Below, piece after piece: positions 8,880 through 16,320 of a stretch of 64,000 nt of DNA (the first letter of the stretch is position 1; every line of letters starts with the position of its first letter). Under the pieces are notes generated by a model. The model did no database searches, was not told the origin of the DNA, and saw nothing but the letters and a program-made list of their open reading frames with translations. The position numbers and the translations under genes were made by a program. The stretch is taken from NCBI GenBank assembly GCA_013388685.1, contig JACAET010000025.1, positions 51,260 to 115,259 on the forward strand, read 5' to 3'. The DNA comes from Chloroflexota bacterium. Its GTDB lineage: Bacteria; Chloroflexota; Anaerolineae; Anaerolineales; Villigracilaceae.

Positions 8880-9164
8880 TCAGTGATGATGTCTCTGGCT
8901 GTCGAGATGACCGCCTTCGCCTGCCTTGTCCAGCACCGCCTGGATGGTTCTGATCAACTCCCTTGCCGCCGCTTCGCTCAATTCGACAGCCACACGGGCG
9001 GAAGGTCCGAGCGCTTCGTTGACGAAGTCAATGTTGAGGGCGTGTTCGTAGGGGGCGTCGAAGGGATGGTCGTAGGAGACGTTGGCGCCCTCCAGTTTGA
9101 ACCAGCCGTTCGTCCCTTTGCCGCTCCCTTCGATTTTTACTTTTTCCACGATCATGGTGCACAT
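8880..9164 (-). CDS. DUF6295-like small protein
   Basis: 94-residue cytoplasmic protein of unknown function, recognisable by MCTMIVEKV at the start, YDHPFDAPYEHALNIDF in the middle and RVAVELS. I recall this pattern as DUF6295. Start at 9164 is chosen because GAGGAGC lies just upstream. The C-terminus ends in three His residues after QR, a native tail. Confidence 0.72.
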   Translation of the reverse strand: MCTMIVEKVKIEGSGKGTNGWFKLEGANVSYDHPFDAPYEHALNIDFVNEALGPSARVAVELSEAAARELIRTIQAVLDKAGEGGHLDSQRHHH

Positions 9165-9214
9165 GAAAGCTCCTCGTGTAAATGCGCAAGAACGCATCGC
9201 ATAGAGAGTGTAAA

Positions 9215-9979
9215 CTACACAGGTTTTTGCAGGTGTTTTTCCAGAAACGCGAAGACCTTCTTCCAGCCGTCCATGGCTTGCTCCTGGCGGTAGGCTTTGT
9301 AGATGTAGTAAAAGAAGCCATGCCCGGCGCCGTCGTAGCGGTGAAATTCGTAGTCTTTGCCGTATTTTTTCAATTCGGCTTCGTGCTGGTCCACCTGTTC
9401 CGGGCTGGGGCTGGTATCGTCGTTGCCAAACAAGCCCAGGATGGGGCAGGACAGGTCTTTGGTGTAGTCAATCGGCGCGACAGGGCGTTTTTCGTTCAAC
9501 GCTTCGGGCGGCATGACCACGTTGCCGCCCCAGCAGTCCACGATGGCATCAAAGCCCTGCACGCGGCAGGCGGCGAGATAGGCGTGCCTCCCGCCGGAAC
9601 AGGTTCCAAAGATGCCCACTTTGCCGTTGATGTACGGGAGCGAGCGCAGGTAGGTCATGGTGCCTGCCAGGTCGCCCACTGCCTGCTCATCCGGCACGCC
9701 GCCGTCCGCGCGGACTTTGGCGGCAACATCTTCCGGCGCGCCATGCCCGGCGCGAAAGTACAGGTTGGGCGTGAGGGTCGCGTAACCGTGAAGCGCAAAC
9801 TTGAAGGTTGTTTCGCGGTACCATTCGTCCCACCCGGGCATGTGGTGTGCCAGCACCAGCCCGGGGAAGGGACCCCTGCCAAGCGGACGGGCAAAGAAGG
9901 CGTTGATCCAGTCGCCGTTTGCGCCGGGGAGGGGTACGGTCTCGGCAATGATTCCCTCGTATTGGTCGGTCGTATACAT
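9215..9979 (-). CDS. Dienelactone hydrolase family protein
   Basis: Alpha/beta hydrolase of 254 residues with the dienelactone-hydrolase nucleophile elbow GTCSGG (Cys127 as nucleophile), a following Asp in FGNDDTSP and a C-terminal His in GAGHGF. These enzymes open lactones or cleave small esters. Start at 9979 is supported by AAAGGAGAAAAG directly upstream; longer in-frame starts lack a ribosome site. Cytoplasmic, unlike the membrane-anchored relative at 30386-31300. Confidence 0.88.
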   Translation of the reverse strand: MYTTDQYEGIIAETVPLPGANGDWINAFFARPLGRGPFPGLVLAHHMPGWDEWYRETTFKFALHGYATLTPNLYFRAGHGAPEDVAAKVRADGGVPDEQAVGDLAGTMTYLRSLPYINGKVGIFGTCSGGRHAYLAACRVQGFDAIVDCWGGNVVMPPEALNEKRPVAPIDYTKDLSCPILGLFGNDDTSPSPEQVDQHEAELKKYGKDYEFHRYDGAGHGFFYYIYKAYRQEQAMDGWKKVFAFLEKHLQKPV

Positions 9980-10164
9980 CTTTTCTCCTTTGGTCATAGG
10001 GATGGTCTCAGGGGCGAAGGATGGGTTGGAGAATGCGCCTCTCATGCCTATCGGATGTCCGTTGCAAGCATTGTATCCTCCATATGTCTTTCAGCAAATT
10101 TTGAGCCGCCATGTTCTCCTCAGCGTTCGAGGGATACACAAGCCCCAGAGTCGATCGTCTCTCC

Positions 10165-10932
10165 TCATCGTTTGATCGCGCGGGTTGCGATAAAACTGGG
10201 ATGATAATTGTGCAGGGGCGATTCCAGCATGTAATCCTCGTACAGATCGGTGATGACGAATCCGGCGTCCAATTGCCCGCCCAGCAGGTCGGTCAGCGAA
10301 TGACCGAATTCGATGGGCAGTCCCTTTTCGAGTTGCTCGTCCAGGTCCTCCTTCGGCAGGCTCGTCAGGTCGGAGTAGGGAATGGCATGGGCGACCTCGA
10401 GAATGCCCTCATCCATCTTGAACAGGTCAAAGATGTAATGCACCGGGTTCATCGAACCGGTCATGAGGATGCCGCCGGGACGCAGCACGCGATGACATTC
10501 CCGCCAGACGGCGCGCACGTCCTCCATGAATACGGTCGAGCAGGGATTGAAAATCATGTCGAAGGATTCAGCCTCCAGCGGGGAAAGATCCGCCGCATCG
10601 CCTTCGATGGTTTTCAAGGTCAGCCCCTCTCGTTCCGCCACGAAACGATCCTGCTTCAACTGGCTGGGCGAATTGTCGAAGACGGTTACCCGTGCACCCG
10701 CCGCGGCAAGGATGGGTCCCTGCTGCCCGCCGCCCGACGCAAGGCATAACACATCCGCCCCCGCCAGTGTGGGAAACCAGTGTTTCGGTACGGGAATATT
10801 TTCCGTAAGCACGATGCTGAACTCTCCCTGCCGTGCCTTTGCGATCGTCTCCGGGCTGACAGGTTGAGTCCAACGATTGCCCGTTTCCACTTGTTTGTTC
10901 CATGCTTCTTTGTTGTACGAATGGACTTTCAT
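10165..10932 (-). CDS. Class I SAM-dependent methyltransferase
   Basis: 255-residue methyltransferase with motif I VLCLASGGGQQG, acidic motif II VTVFDNSP, a post-I stretch EGDAADLSPL and the motif IV/post region FNPCSTVFMEDV and HRVLRPGG. Resembles SAM enzymes acting on small molecules. Start at 10932 (MKVHSYN) is chosen because GGAG stands about 7 bp upstream. Target unknown. Confidence 0.85.
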   Translation of the reverse strand: MKVHSYNKEAWNKQVETGNRWTQPVSPETIAKARQGEFSIVLTENIPVPKHWFPTLAGADVLCLASGGGQQGPILAAAGARVTVFDNSPSQLKQDRFVAEREGLTLKTIEGDAADLSPLEAESFDMIFNPCSTVFMEDVRAVWRECHRVLRPGGILMTGSMNPVHYIFDLFKMDEGILEVAHAIPYSDLTSLPKEDLDEQLEKGLPIEFGHSLTDLLGGQLDAGFVITDLYEDYMLESPLHNYHPSFIATRAIKR

Positions 10933-11079
10933 ATCCAACTCCGTTGTGCGAGGGTTTGCCATGACTGCCGACAGGATGTTTCGGAGGAGGCGGGGAAGGA
11001 CCACGCCTGACGCGCAGGACCTCACGGGACGTTGAGCCCCGTACGCTTCATTGCCCGCCTTTGCCTGTCTCTACTCGAA

Positions 11080-11409
11080 CTATTTTTGCTTACGCCGACG
11101 TCTTTGTCTTTCCATCATCAAACTGAACTCGATCTGTCTCTTCTCGATTTCCTTGTGAAGTTCTCGCCTCCTTTTGTCGTCGAGCGCCGCGGCGCGGATT
11201 TGGCTCAGTTCGCCGATTTCCTTCAGTAATTCGACCTCGCGCGAGGTCATCCCGGCGTTTTTCAGCACCGAATACGCCATACGCATATCCTCCGGCGTGT
11301 CGAAATAGGCACTCAGGTCAATGGGCTTGCCTTTGCCGGGCAGGTTGTCGAACTCGCCGCGCTCCATTGCCTCCTGGATGATGGATTCGACCAGTTTATC
11401 GAAGTTCAT
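11080..11409 (-). CDS. DUF1992 / DnaJ-C28-type conserved domain protein
   Basis: 109 residues with the DUF1992 signature: IIQEAMERGEFDNLPGKGKP at the N-terminus, then NAGMTSREVELLKEI and a basic C-terminal helix ending in RRRRKQK. This domain is found alone in bacteria and in DNAJC28 in animals; biochemical role is unknown. It overlaps the upstream P-loop gene by 14 bp, so the two are probably co-translated. Confidence 0.85.
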   Translation of the reverse strand: MNFDKLVESIIQEAMERGEFDNLPGKGKPIDLSAYFDTPEDMRMAYSVLKNAGMTSREVELLKEIGELSQIRAAALDDKRRRELHKEIEKRQIEFSLMMERQRRRRKQK

Positions 11410-12049
11410 ACTTCACCTGATCGGGCATATACAAACCGTTGGTTTGTTCGAGCCAGTCCGCGACCCGTTCGACTGCGGCGGGGATGTCGTTCTCCGAAAC
11501 ATCCAGAGTCAGGCTCGGCAACAGGGATCTGGCAACCAGTTCCCGCATCAATTCCTGCTCGCGGAGGAAGAGATTCAAGTCGTTGTATTGGGATGGGTTG
11601 CCCGAAACCTTCAATCTCTCCTCCCGCGCCGCTTCGAAACTCTCCGGAGAGCGGGTGCAAAACACGATGCGGAAATTCAGCGGCAGGAGTCGTTCCTCCA
11701 GCCAGCGGAAATCGTACTCTTTGGCATGGGTTCGCTTCTGATATGCCTGTGTGGAGATGTGGAAACGGTCCACGATCCAGGAATAGTATTGTTGCAGTTC
11801 GAACATTCTTGCCCAGGCGGCATACACTTCCATGGCCAGCGCTTCCTCCTGCGGCTCGAAGTTGATCGGTCCACGCCCCCAGGGATAATTGGTGAACGAA
11901 CACCACTCCGCCGAGATCAGCGGCGAGTGATAGCGATACTTGCGCGGTCCCACGATGCGCGGGTGTTCGTTGAGTTCGAAGGCGATCTCGGTTTTGAAGG
12001 TCAGCCGCGTGCCTTCGAGGATGATCTTGGGGCAGAGTTTGTTTCCCAT
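11396..12049 (-). CDS. P-loop nucleotide kinase-like protein with altered Walker A
   Basis: 217 residues resembling thymidylate or deoxynucleoside kinases: a Walker-A-like segment EGTRLTFKT at 12-20, a VDRFHIST stretch like the DR-substrate motif, and an FCTRSPESFEAAREER region like the LID arginines. The Walker A glycine before Lys is Phe (GxxxxFKT instead of GxxxxGKT), so nucleotide binding is uncertain. Start at 12049 is chosen from the promoter position and lack of evidence for the upstream extension; the message would be nearly leaderless. Confidence 0.65.
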   Translation of the reverse strand: MGNKLCPKIILEGTRLTFKTEIAFELNEHPRIVGPRKYRYHSPLISAEWCSFTNYPWGRGPINFEPQEEALAMEVYAAWARMFELQQYYSWIVDRFHISTQAYQKRTHAKEYDFRWLEERLLPLNFRIVFCTRSPESFEAAREERLKVSGNPSQYNDLNLFLREQELMRELVARSLLPSLTLDVSENDIPAAVERVADWLEQTNGLYMPDQVKYELR

Positions 12050-12058
12050 GATTTTGAC

Positions 12059-12087
12059 AGTATAACAAAATTGACAATTAGTGTCAC
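12059..12087 (-). promoter_or_regulatory. Promoter of P-loop gene, near-leaderless
   Basis: On the minus strand GTGACA (12087-12082), a 17-bp spacer and TATACT (12064-12059). The ATG begins 9 bp after the -10 box, leaving room for only a very short leader. Shares its 56-bp region with the opposite promoter. Confidence 0.65.
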
Positions 12088-12099
12088 CTCCTGTACACT
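12071..12099 (+). promoter_or_regulatory. Promoter of hydrolase-ligase gene, leaderless
   Basis: TTGACA (12071-12076), 17-bp spacer, TACACT (12094-12099): a near-consensus housekeeping promoter. The start codon at 12106 lies 6 bp after the -10 box, about where transcription should begin, so the mRNA is probably leaderless. No Shine-Dalgarno sequence precedes the ATG. Confidence 0.75.
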
Positions 12100-12105
12100 C
12101 TTTAC

Positions 12106-14574
12106 ATGGACATAGACCTCGACCTCTACCGGCATGAAGTTCGCGTTTCGACAAATCCGTTGGTGAGGCTTTCGGCGATTGATGTTGCACCGGATCGCCC
12201 TCAGCGAACGTTCGTTTTCCTGCATGGCTTTGGCGGTAAGGCGGAGCAGTGGCAGTATCAACTGCAGGAATTTACGGTGGAGAACCGCGTCATTGCCCTG
12301 GACCTGCGCGGGCATGGTCTCTCCGACAAACCGGGGCGCGGTTATGAGATGTCTCAGATGGTCGAGGATCTGGAAACGGCGCTGACGCTGTTGAAGGTCA
12401 AGGGAAGGATTGTGCTGGTGGGGCATTCCTTCGGCGGGGCAATTGTTACCGAATACGCGCTGAAACATCCCGAGCGCATCGAGCGATTGATTCTGATTGC
12501 AACGGCAGGCGAGTTCAAACTCAATCCGTTCTTTCGGCTGGGGTTGAGTTTGCCGGTCTGGCTGTTGAGATTGATTGGTTCTTTCACGCGCTCCTGGCTG
12601 CATGCGCCGCCGCACGCCCTCAAGAGGTTTTACAGCGAGAACATGTCCCGCTGGCGGGGGTGGGAACGGTTTGTCCAACTCGAAGTGCCGACGCTGGTGA
12701 TTCGCGGCCACCGCGATCTGGTGTTTGAGCGACCATTGTTCGAGAAGGTGACCGAATCCATTCCGGGAGCGGAAGAGGCGGATATTGGCGTGTCCGGTCA
12801 CATGGTCATGCTGGAGCGGCGGGAGGCGGTGAACCGTTCGATTGAGCGATTCCTCTCTGGCGAAAGTCAACGTTCGTGGCGCGAATCAGATAGCGCTCCT
12901 AAAAAGAAAAAAGGCGGACGTGATGCCCTGCGCCGGGAACGTCCGTGGCTGGAACATTATGAAGCGGGCGTGCCATACACGGTGGGCGTGCCGAACATCC
13001 CGCTTCATCATCTGCTGCGTTCAGCCGTGCGGCGGTTTCCCTCCCGCCCGGCGATTTATTTCGAGGGGAGCCGCATGTCGTATCGCCGCCTGAACCGTGA
13101 GGCGAACCGTTTTGCCAACGCGCTGATTTCGCTGGGAGTGGGGAAGGGGGCGCGGGTGGTGTTGCTGTTACCGAACGTGCCGCAAATGGCGATTGGCTTC
13201 TTTGGAACGATGAAAGCAGGGGCGGTGGCGGTCTTTGTGCCGCCGGTCATCGAACCGGAGGAGATTGTGCGACAGGTACGGGATTCGGAGCCGAGTGCCC
13301 TGGTGACGCTTTCGATGTGGGCGGGGCTGGCAAAGCAAATCCAGGATGCCTGTGGTATCCCTCATATCGTCCTGACCGATCCGGCAGAGTATCTTTCCCT
13401 GCCGAAGTATCTGCTTTCGCACTGGCGCAACCGTGCCTATGGACTTCGCAACGCCGTCCGCTGGGGTGATTTTTTGGGCGGCAACAGTCCCAAGTCGCCC
13501 ACCGTGGACGTGGTGCCGGAAGACCTTGCCGTCATCCAATATACGGGCGGAACCACTGCCCAATCGAAAGGCGTGATGTTATCGCACCGCAATCTGGTGG
13601 CGAACGCCCTGCAAACCCGCCATTGGCTGCCGGATGCGGTGGAAGGGCGCGAACGATTTTTATGTGTCGTACCGATCTTTCACAGTTACGGTCTGACGAC
13701 TGCCATGAGCGTCCCGGTTTCGGTGGGTGCGGCGATGATTCTGAAAACGCAGTTTCAAACGCTCGATGTGTTGAAAACCATCAAAAAATACAAACCCACC
13801 ATCTTCCCCGGCTCACCGAACATGTTCGTTGCCATCAACAACTTCCGCGGCGTGCGCAAGTATGGCATCCAATCCATCAAAGCCTGCATCAGCGGCTCTG
13901 CGCCTTTACCGGTGGAAGTGCAGGAAGCCTTCGAGAAATTGACCAAAGGCAAACTGATCGAAGGCTACGGCTTGACCGAAGCCTCCCCCGTCACACATGC
14001 CAACCCACTCAATGGCAACCGCAAAGTTGGCACTATCGGAATCCCCCTTCCCTCCACCGAAAGCCGTATCGTAGATTTGACGCGCCGCAATAAAGAAGTC
14101 AAAGCCGGGCAAATTGGCGAACTGGCAGTGCGCGGTCCTCAAGTCATGATGGGGTATTGGAGAAATCCCCAAGCGACCGCAGAAGTTCTCACCGAAGATG
14201 GATGGCTCCTCACAGGCGACATCGCCCAGGCAGATGAAGACGGCTATGTCCGCATCATTGCCCGCAAAGCCGATATGTGGTATCCCACCAAAGTCAAAAA
14301 GCCTGCCTTCCCGCGCGACGTGGAAGAAGTCATCTACGAAATTCCACAGGTCAAGGAAGTGGCGGTTACCGCAGTGGCTGGGCATCCCTTTGCCTTTATC
14401 ATCGCCGGCAAAGACGCTCCCTCGCCCACCGCTGTCATTGCCTACTGTAAACGCCGCCTGCCCGCCTACCTCGTTCCGCGCTTCGTTTTCTTCCTCGACG
14501 AGTTCCCGCGCACCTTCATCGGCAAAGTTTTGAGAAGAGAGTTAGTCAGACGATATGAAAAGTACGACAAATGA
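12106..14574 (+). CDS. Alpha/beta hydrolase-acyl-CoA synthetase fusion
   Basis: 822-residue two-domain enzyme. Residues 1-255 are an alpha/beta hydrolase with nucleophile Ser108 in GHSFGG, an Asp in GHRDLVF and His in SGHMVML. A basic linker (about 258-280) leads to an ANL-superfamily acyl-CoA synthetase: AMP/phosphate loop YTGGTTAQSKG (479-489), EGYGLTEASP, TGDIAQADEDGY and the C-terminal IGKVLRREL lysine. A plausible reaction order is release of a fatty acid from an ester followed by CoA activation, but this is inference. The next gene, another hydrolase, starts 20 bp before the end. Confidence 0.88.
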   Translation: MDIDLDLYRHEVRVSTNPLVRLSAIDVAPDRPQRTFVFLHGFGGKAEQWQYQLQEFTVENRVIALDLRGHGLSDKPGRGYEMSQMVEDLETALTLLKVKGRIVLVGHSFGGAIVTEYALKHPERIERLILIATAGEFKLNPFFRLGLSLPVWLLRLIGSFTRSWLHAPPHALKRFYSENMSRWRGWERFVQLEVPTLVIRGHRDLVFERPLFEKVTESIPGAEEADIGVSGHMVMLERREAVNRSIERFLSGESQRSWRESDSAPKKKKGGRDALRRERPWLEHYEAGVPYTVGVPNIPLHHLLRSAVRRFPSRPAIYFEGSRMSYRRLNREANRFANALISLGVGKGARVVLLLPNVPQMAIGFFGTMKAGAVAVFVPPVIEPEEIVRQVRDSEPSALVTLSMWAGLAKQIQDACGIPHIVLTDPAEYLSLPKYLLSHWRNRAYGLRNAVRWGDFLGGNSPKSPTVDVVPEDLAVIQYTGGTTAQSKGVMLSHRNLVANALQTRHWLPDAVEGRERFLCVVPIFHSYGLTTAMSVPVSVGAAMILKTQFQTLDVLKTIKKYKPTIFPGSPNMFVAINNFRGVRKYGIQSIKACISGSAPLPVEVQEAFEKLTKGKLIEGYGLTEASPVTHANPLNGNRKVGTIGIPLPSTESRIVDLTRRNKEVKAGQIGELAVRGPQVMMGYWRNPQATAEVLTEDGWLLTGDIAQADEDGYVRIIARKADMWYPTKVKKPAFPRDVEEVIYEIPQVKEVAVTAVAGHPFAFIIAGKDAPSPTAVIAYCKRRLPAYLVPRFVFFLDEFPRTFIGKVLRRELVRRYEKYDK

Positions 14575-15391
14575 ACTCGTCCTCCCTACAACGGCAAACT
14601 TCATTCAACAGGGGAACGGCAAACCTGTCGTCATGATTCACGGCATCGCCGCCTCCCTGCACGACTGGAACGACCTCATCCCCGAACTCACCAAAAACGG
14701 ATACGCCTCCTACGCCCTCGACCTGCTCGGTCACGGCGACAGTCCCAAGCCCGCCTCGCGCGCCTACCACATCGAATGGCTGTTCGAACACTTCCTGCGC
14801 TGGATCACCTCCCTGCGCCTGACCGAGCCTGCCGTTCTCATTGGACATTCCCTGGGCGGATACCTGGCGCTGGAATACGCCCGCCGCTTCTCTGCCCGGA
14901 CCCGCGGCTTGATCCTCGTCAGCCCCTTTTACTCACGCCTGCAGCTTCCTCCTCTCCTGCGCCGCTCCTACAGCAACCGCAACCTGCGAGGCATCATTGC
15001 CCAACGCACCCCTCAATGGATGTTCCGCATCATCATAGACATCACCAGCCGCGCCATGGGACACAGCGCCGGCGCCCTGCACGCCCTGCCCGAACACATC
15101 CGCGCCCAAACCGCCTTCGACTACACCCGCACCGCGCCGGGCGTTTACAACATCCCAAACGTCATCTCCGACCTCACAGACTACCTGCCGTCTCTCTCCA
15201 TACCGACTCTCGTGGTGTGGGGTGACCATGACCAGACTCTGGCGCCCGCCTCCTTCCCAAAGATGGTGAATGCCATGCCCCATGCCCAAGGCGAACCTCT
15301 CCTTGCCGGGCATGTGCCGCACCAATCGAACGCGGAGGAATTCAACGCCCTTGTCCTGGACTTCCTGCGCCGGCTCGACCAGAACACATAG
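14555..15391 (+). CDS. Alpha/beta hydrolase
   Basis: 278-residue hydrolase with oxyanion motif HGIAAS (29-34), nucleophile Ser99 in GHSLGG, Asp in VWGDHDQ and His in AGHVPHQ. Its first seven codons overlap the end of the fused acyl-CoA synthetase gene, so it is likely translated from the same message. A partner in lipid or ester turnover is likely; thioesterase, lipase and epoxide-type activities are all possible. Confidence 0.85.
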   Translation: MKSTTNELVLPTTANFIQQGNGKPVVMIHGIAASLHDWNDLIPELTKNGYASYALDLLGHGDSPKPASRAYHIEWLFEHFLRWITSLRLTEPAVLIGHSLGGYLALEYARRFSARTRGLILVSPFYSRLQLPPLLRRSYSNRNLRGIIAQRTPQWMFRIIIDITSRAMGHSAGALHALPEHIRAQTAFDYTRTAPGVYNIPNVISDLTDYLPSLSIPTLVVWGDHDQTLAPASFPKMVNAMPHAQGEPLLAGHVPHQSNAEEFNALVLDFLRRLDQNT

Positions 15392-15456
15392 AATTCGCTG
15401 TGCCGAAAGCGTAGGGGACGTCCTTCCGGATCTCAAACGGGAGGCGCGTGTGGACG

Positions 15457-15495
15457 CGTACCTCTAATACGCGTAAGGGACGTTCTCTAACGTCC
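15457..15495. repeat. REP-like hairpin, CTCT-loop family
   Basis: Contains GGACGTT-CTCT-AACGTCC (15478-15495), the signature half-element of a dispersed family (see 24545, 33225, 41462, 55891, 56881, 58233, 59524). The 300-bp gap 15392-15691 holds this repeat, other short palindromic pieces and the nrdR promoter, and no gene. Confidence 0.75.
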
Positions 15496-15566
15496 TCGAA
15501 TATGTTTGAAAGGACGCGTTGTCACACTTGCGCGGATATTTTAAGATAAATCCCCCTTGCGTCCTC

Positions 15567-15595
15567 TTGAGGCAGGCGCGCCTCCGTGCTACAAT
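15567..15595 (+). promoter_or_regulatory. Promoter of nrdR
   Basis: TTGAGG, 17-bp spacer, TACAAT. Gives a leader of about 90 nt before the nrdR start at 15692. Confidence 0.6.
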
Positions 15596-15691
15596 GCCCT
15601 CCACAAACAGCCAGATGTACGGGGATGCAGTGCGCCAACGCCCACAGATGGCGGACACAAATGTTCTAAAAACGGAGTAAATCTTTTCCTC

Positions 15692-16141
15692 ATGCGGTGC
15701 CCGTACTGCCAGCATCACGACTCTAAAGTACTCGATACCTCTCACGACAGCCACGGCGGAATACGTCGTCGCCGCGAGTGCTTTAACTGCGGTCAGCGCT
15801 TCAGCACCTACGAGCGTCCCATCCTGGCGACGCCGCTCATCATCAAGCAGGATGGCACCCGCGAAGAGTTCGACCGCGAAAAAATGGCGAGGGGCATCCG
15901 CATTTCCTGTGCGAAACGCCCCGTTTCCGCCGCAGATATCGAACGCATGATCGGGCAGGTGGAGGCACAGTTACAGACGATGGGCAAGGCGGAAGTCTCC
16001 TCCCGCGTGGTGGGCGATCTGGTTATGCAGGTCTTGAAAGAGACCGACCAGGTGGCATACATCCGCTATGCCATCGTGTACCTGGGGCTGGACGACCTCC
16101 ACTCTGTGCGTGACGAAATCAACCGTCTGCTCGAAGGCTAA
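15692..16141 (+). CDS. nrdR: Transcriptional repressor NrdR
   Basis: Zinc-ribbon and ATP-cone repressor that senses ATP/dATP and shuts down ribonucleotide reductase genes. The 149-residue length is standard. The ribbon Cys are C3, C6, C30 and C33, followed by RRRRECFNCGQRFSTYE; the ATP-cone begins near KQDGTREEFDREK. The start at 15692 is set by the family N-terminus MRCPYC. It lies just upstream of its expected target nrdJ, separated by a strong terminator, so the two are transcribed separately. Confidence 0.96.
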   Translation: MRCPYCQHHDSKVLDTSHDSHGGIRRRRECFNCGQRFSTYERPILATPLIIKQDGTREEFDREKMARGIRISCAKRPVSAADIERMIGQVEAQLQTMGKAEVSSRVVGDLVMQVLKETDQVAYIRYAIVYLGLDDLHSVRDEINRLLEG

Positions 16142-16147
16142 TTCACC

Positions 16148-16195
16148 GGCAGTGACTCTTCCTCCCAGGGCGGGGAGGAGGTCACTGCCGCTTTT
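16148..16195 (+). terminator. Terminator after nrdR
   Basis: Outer stem GGCAGTGAC / GTCACTGCC with an inner TTCCTCCC / GGGGAGGA stem, followed by GCTTTTT. Confidence 0.9.
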
Positions 16196-16320
16196 TGTCT
16201 CAAAAAATGTCCGAAAAACCTTTTCATCTTCCTCGATAGTGTAGGATGCCCTCTCTCGGTATCCGCAGACGATCAGTTTTTTCAGGCAATTTCTCAAAAC
16301 CATTTAGAGGAGTGTATATC

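Noticed and set aside
12088..12096. Strong Shine-Dalgarno-like AGGAGGT on the minus strand
   Set aside because: No start codon in the right frame lies at a suitable distance downstream; it overlaps the plus-strand promoter spacer by chance.
16196..16320. Possible cobalamin riboswitch or NrdR box before nrdJ
   Set aside because: The leader is too short for a cobalamin riboswitch and I could not find two convincing NrdR boxes.
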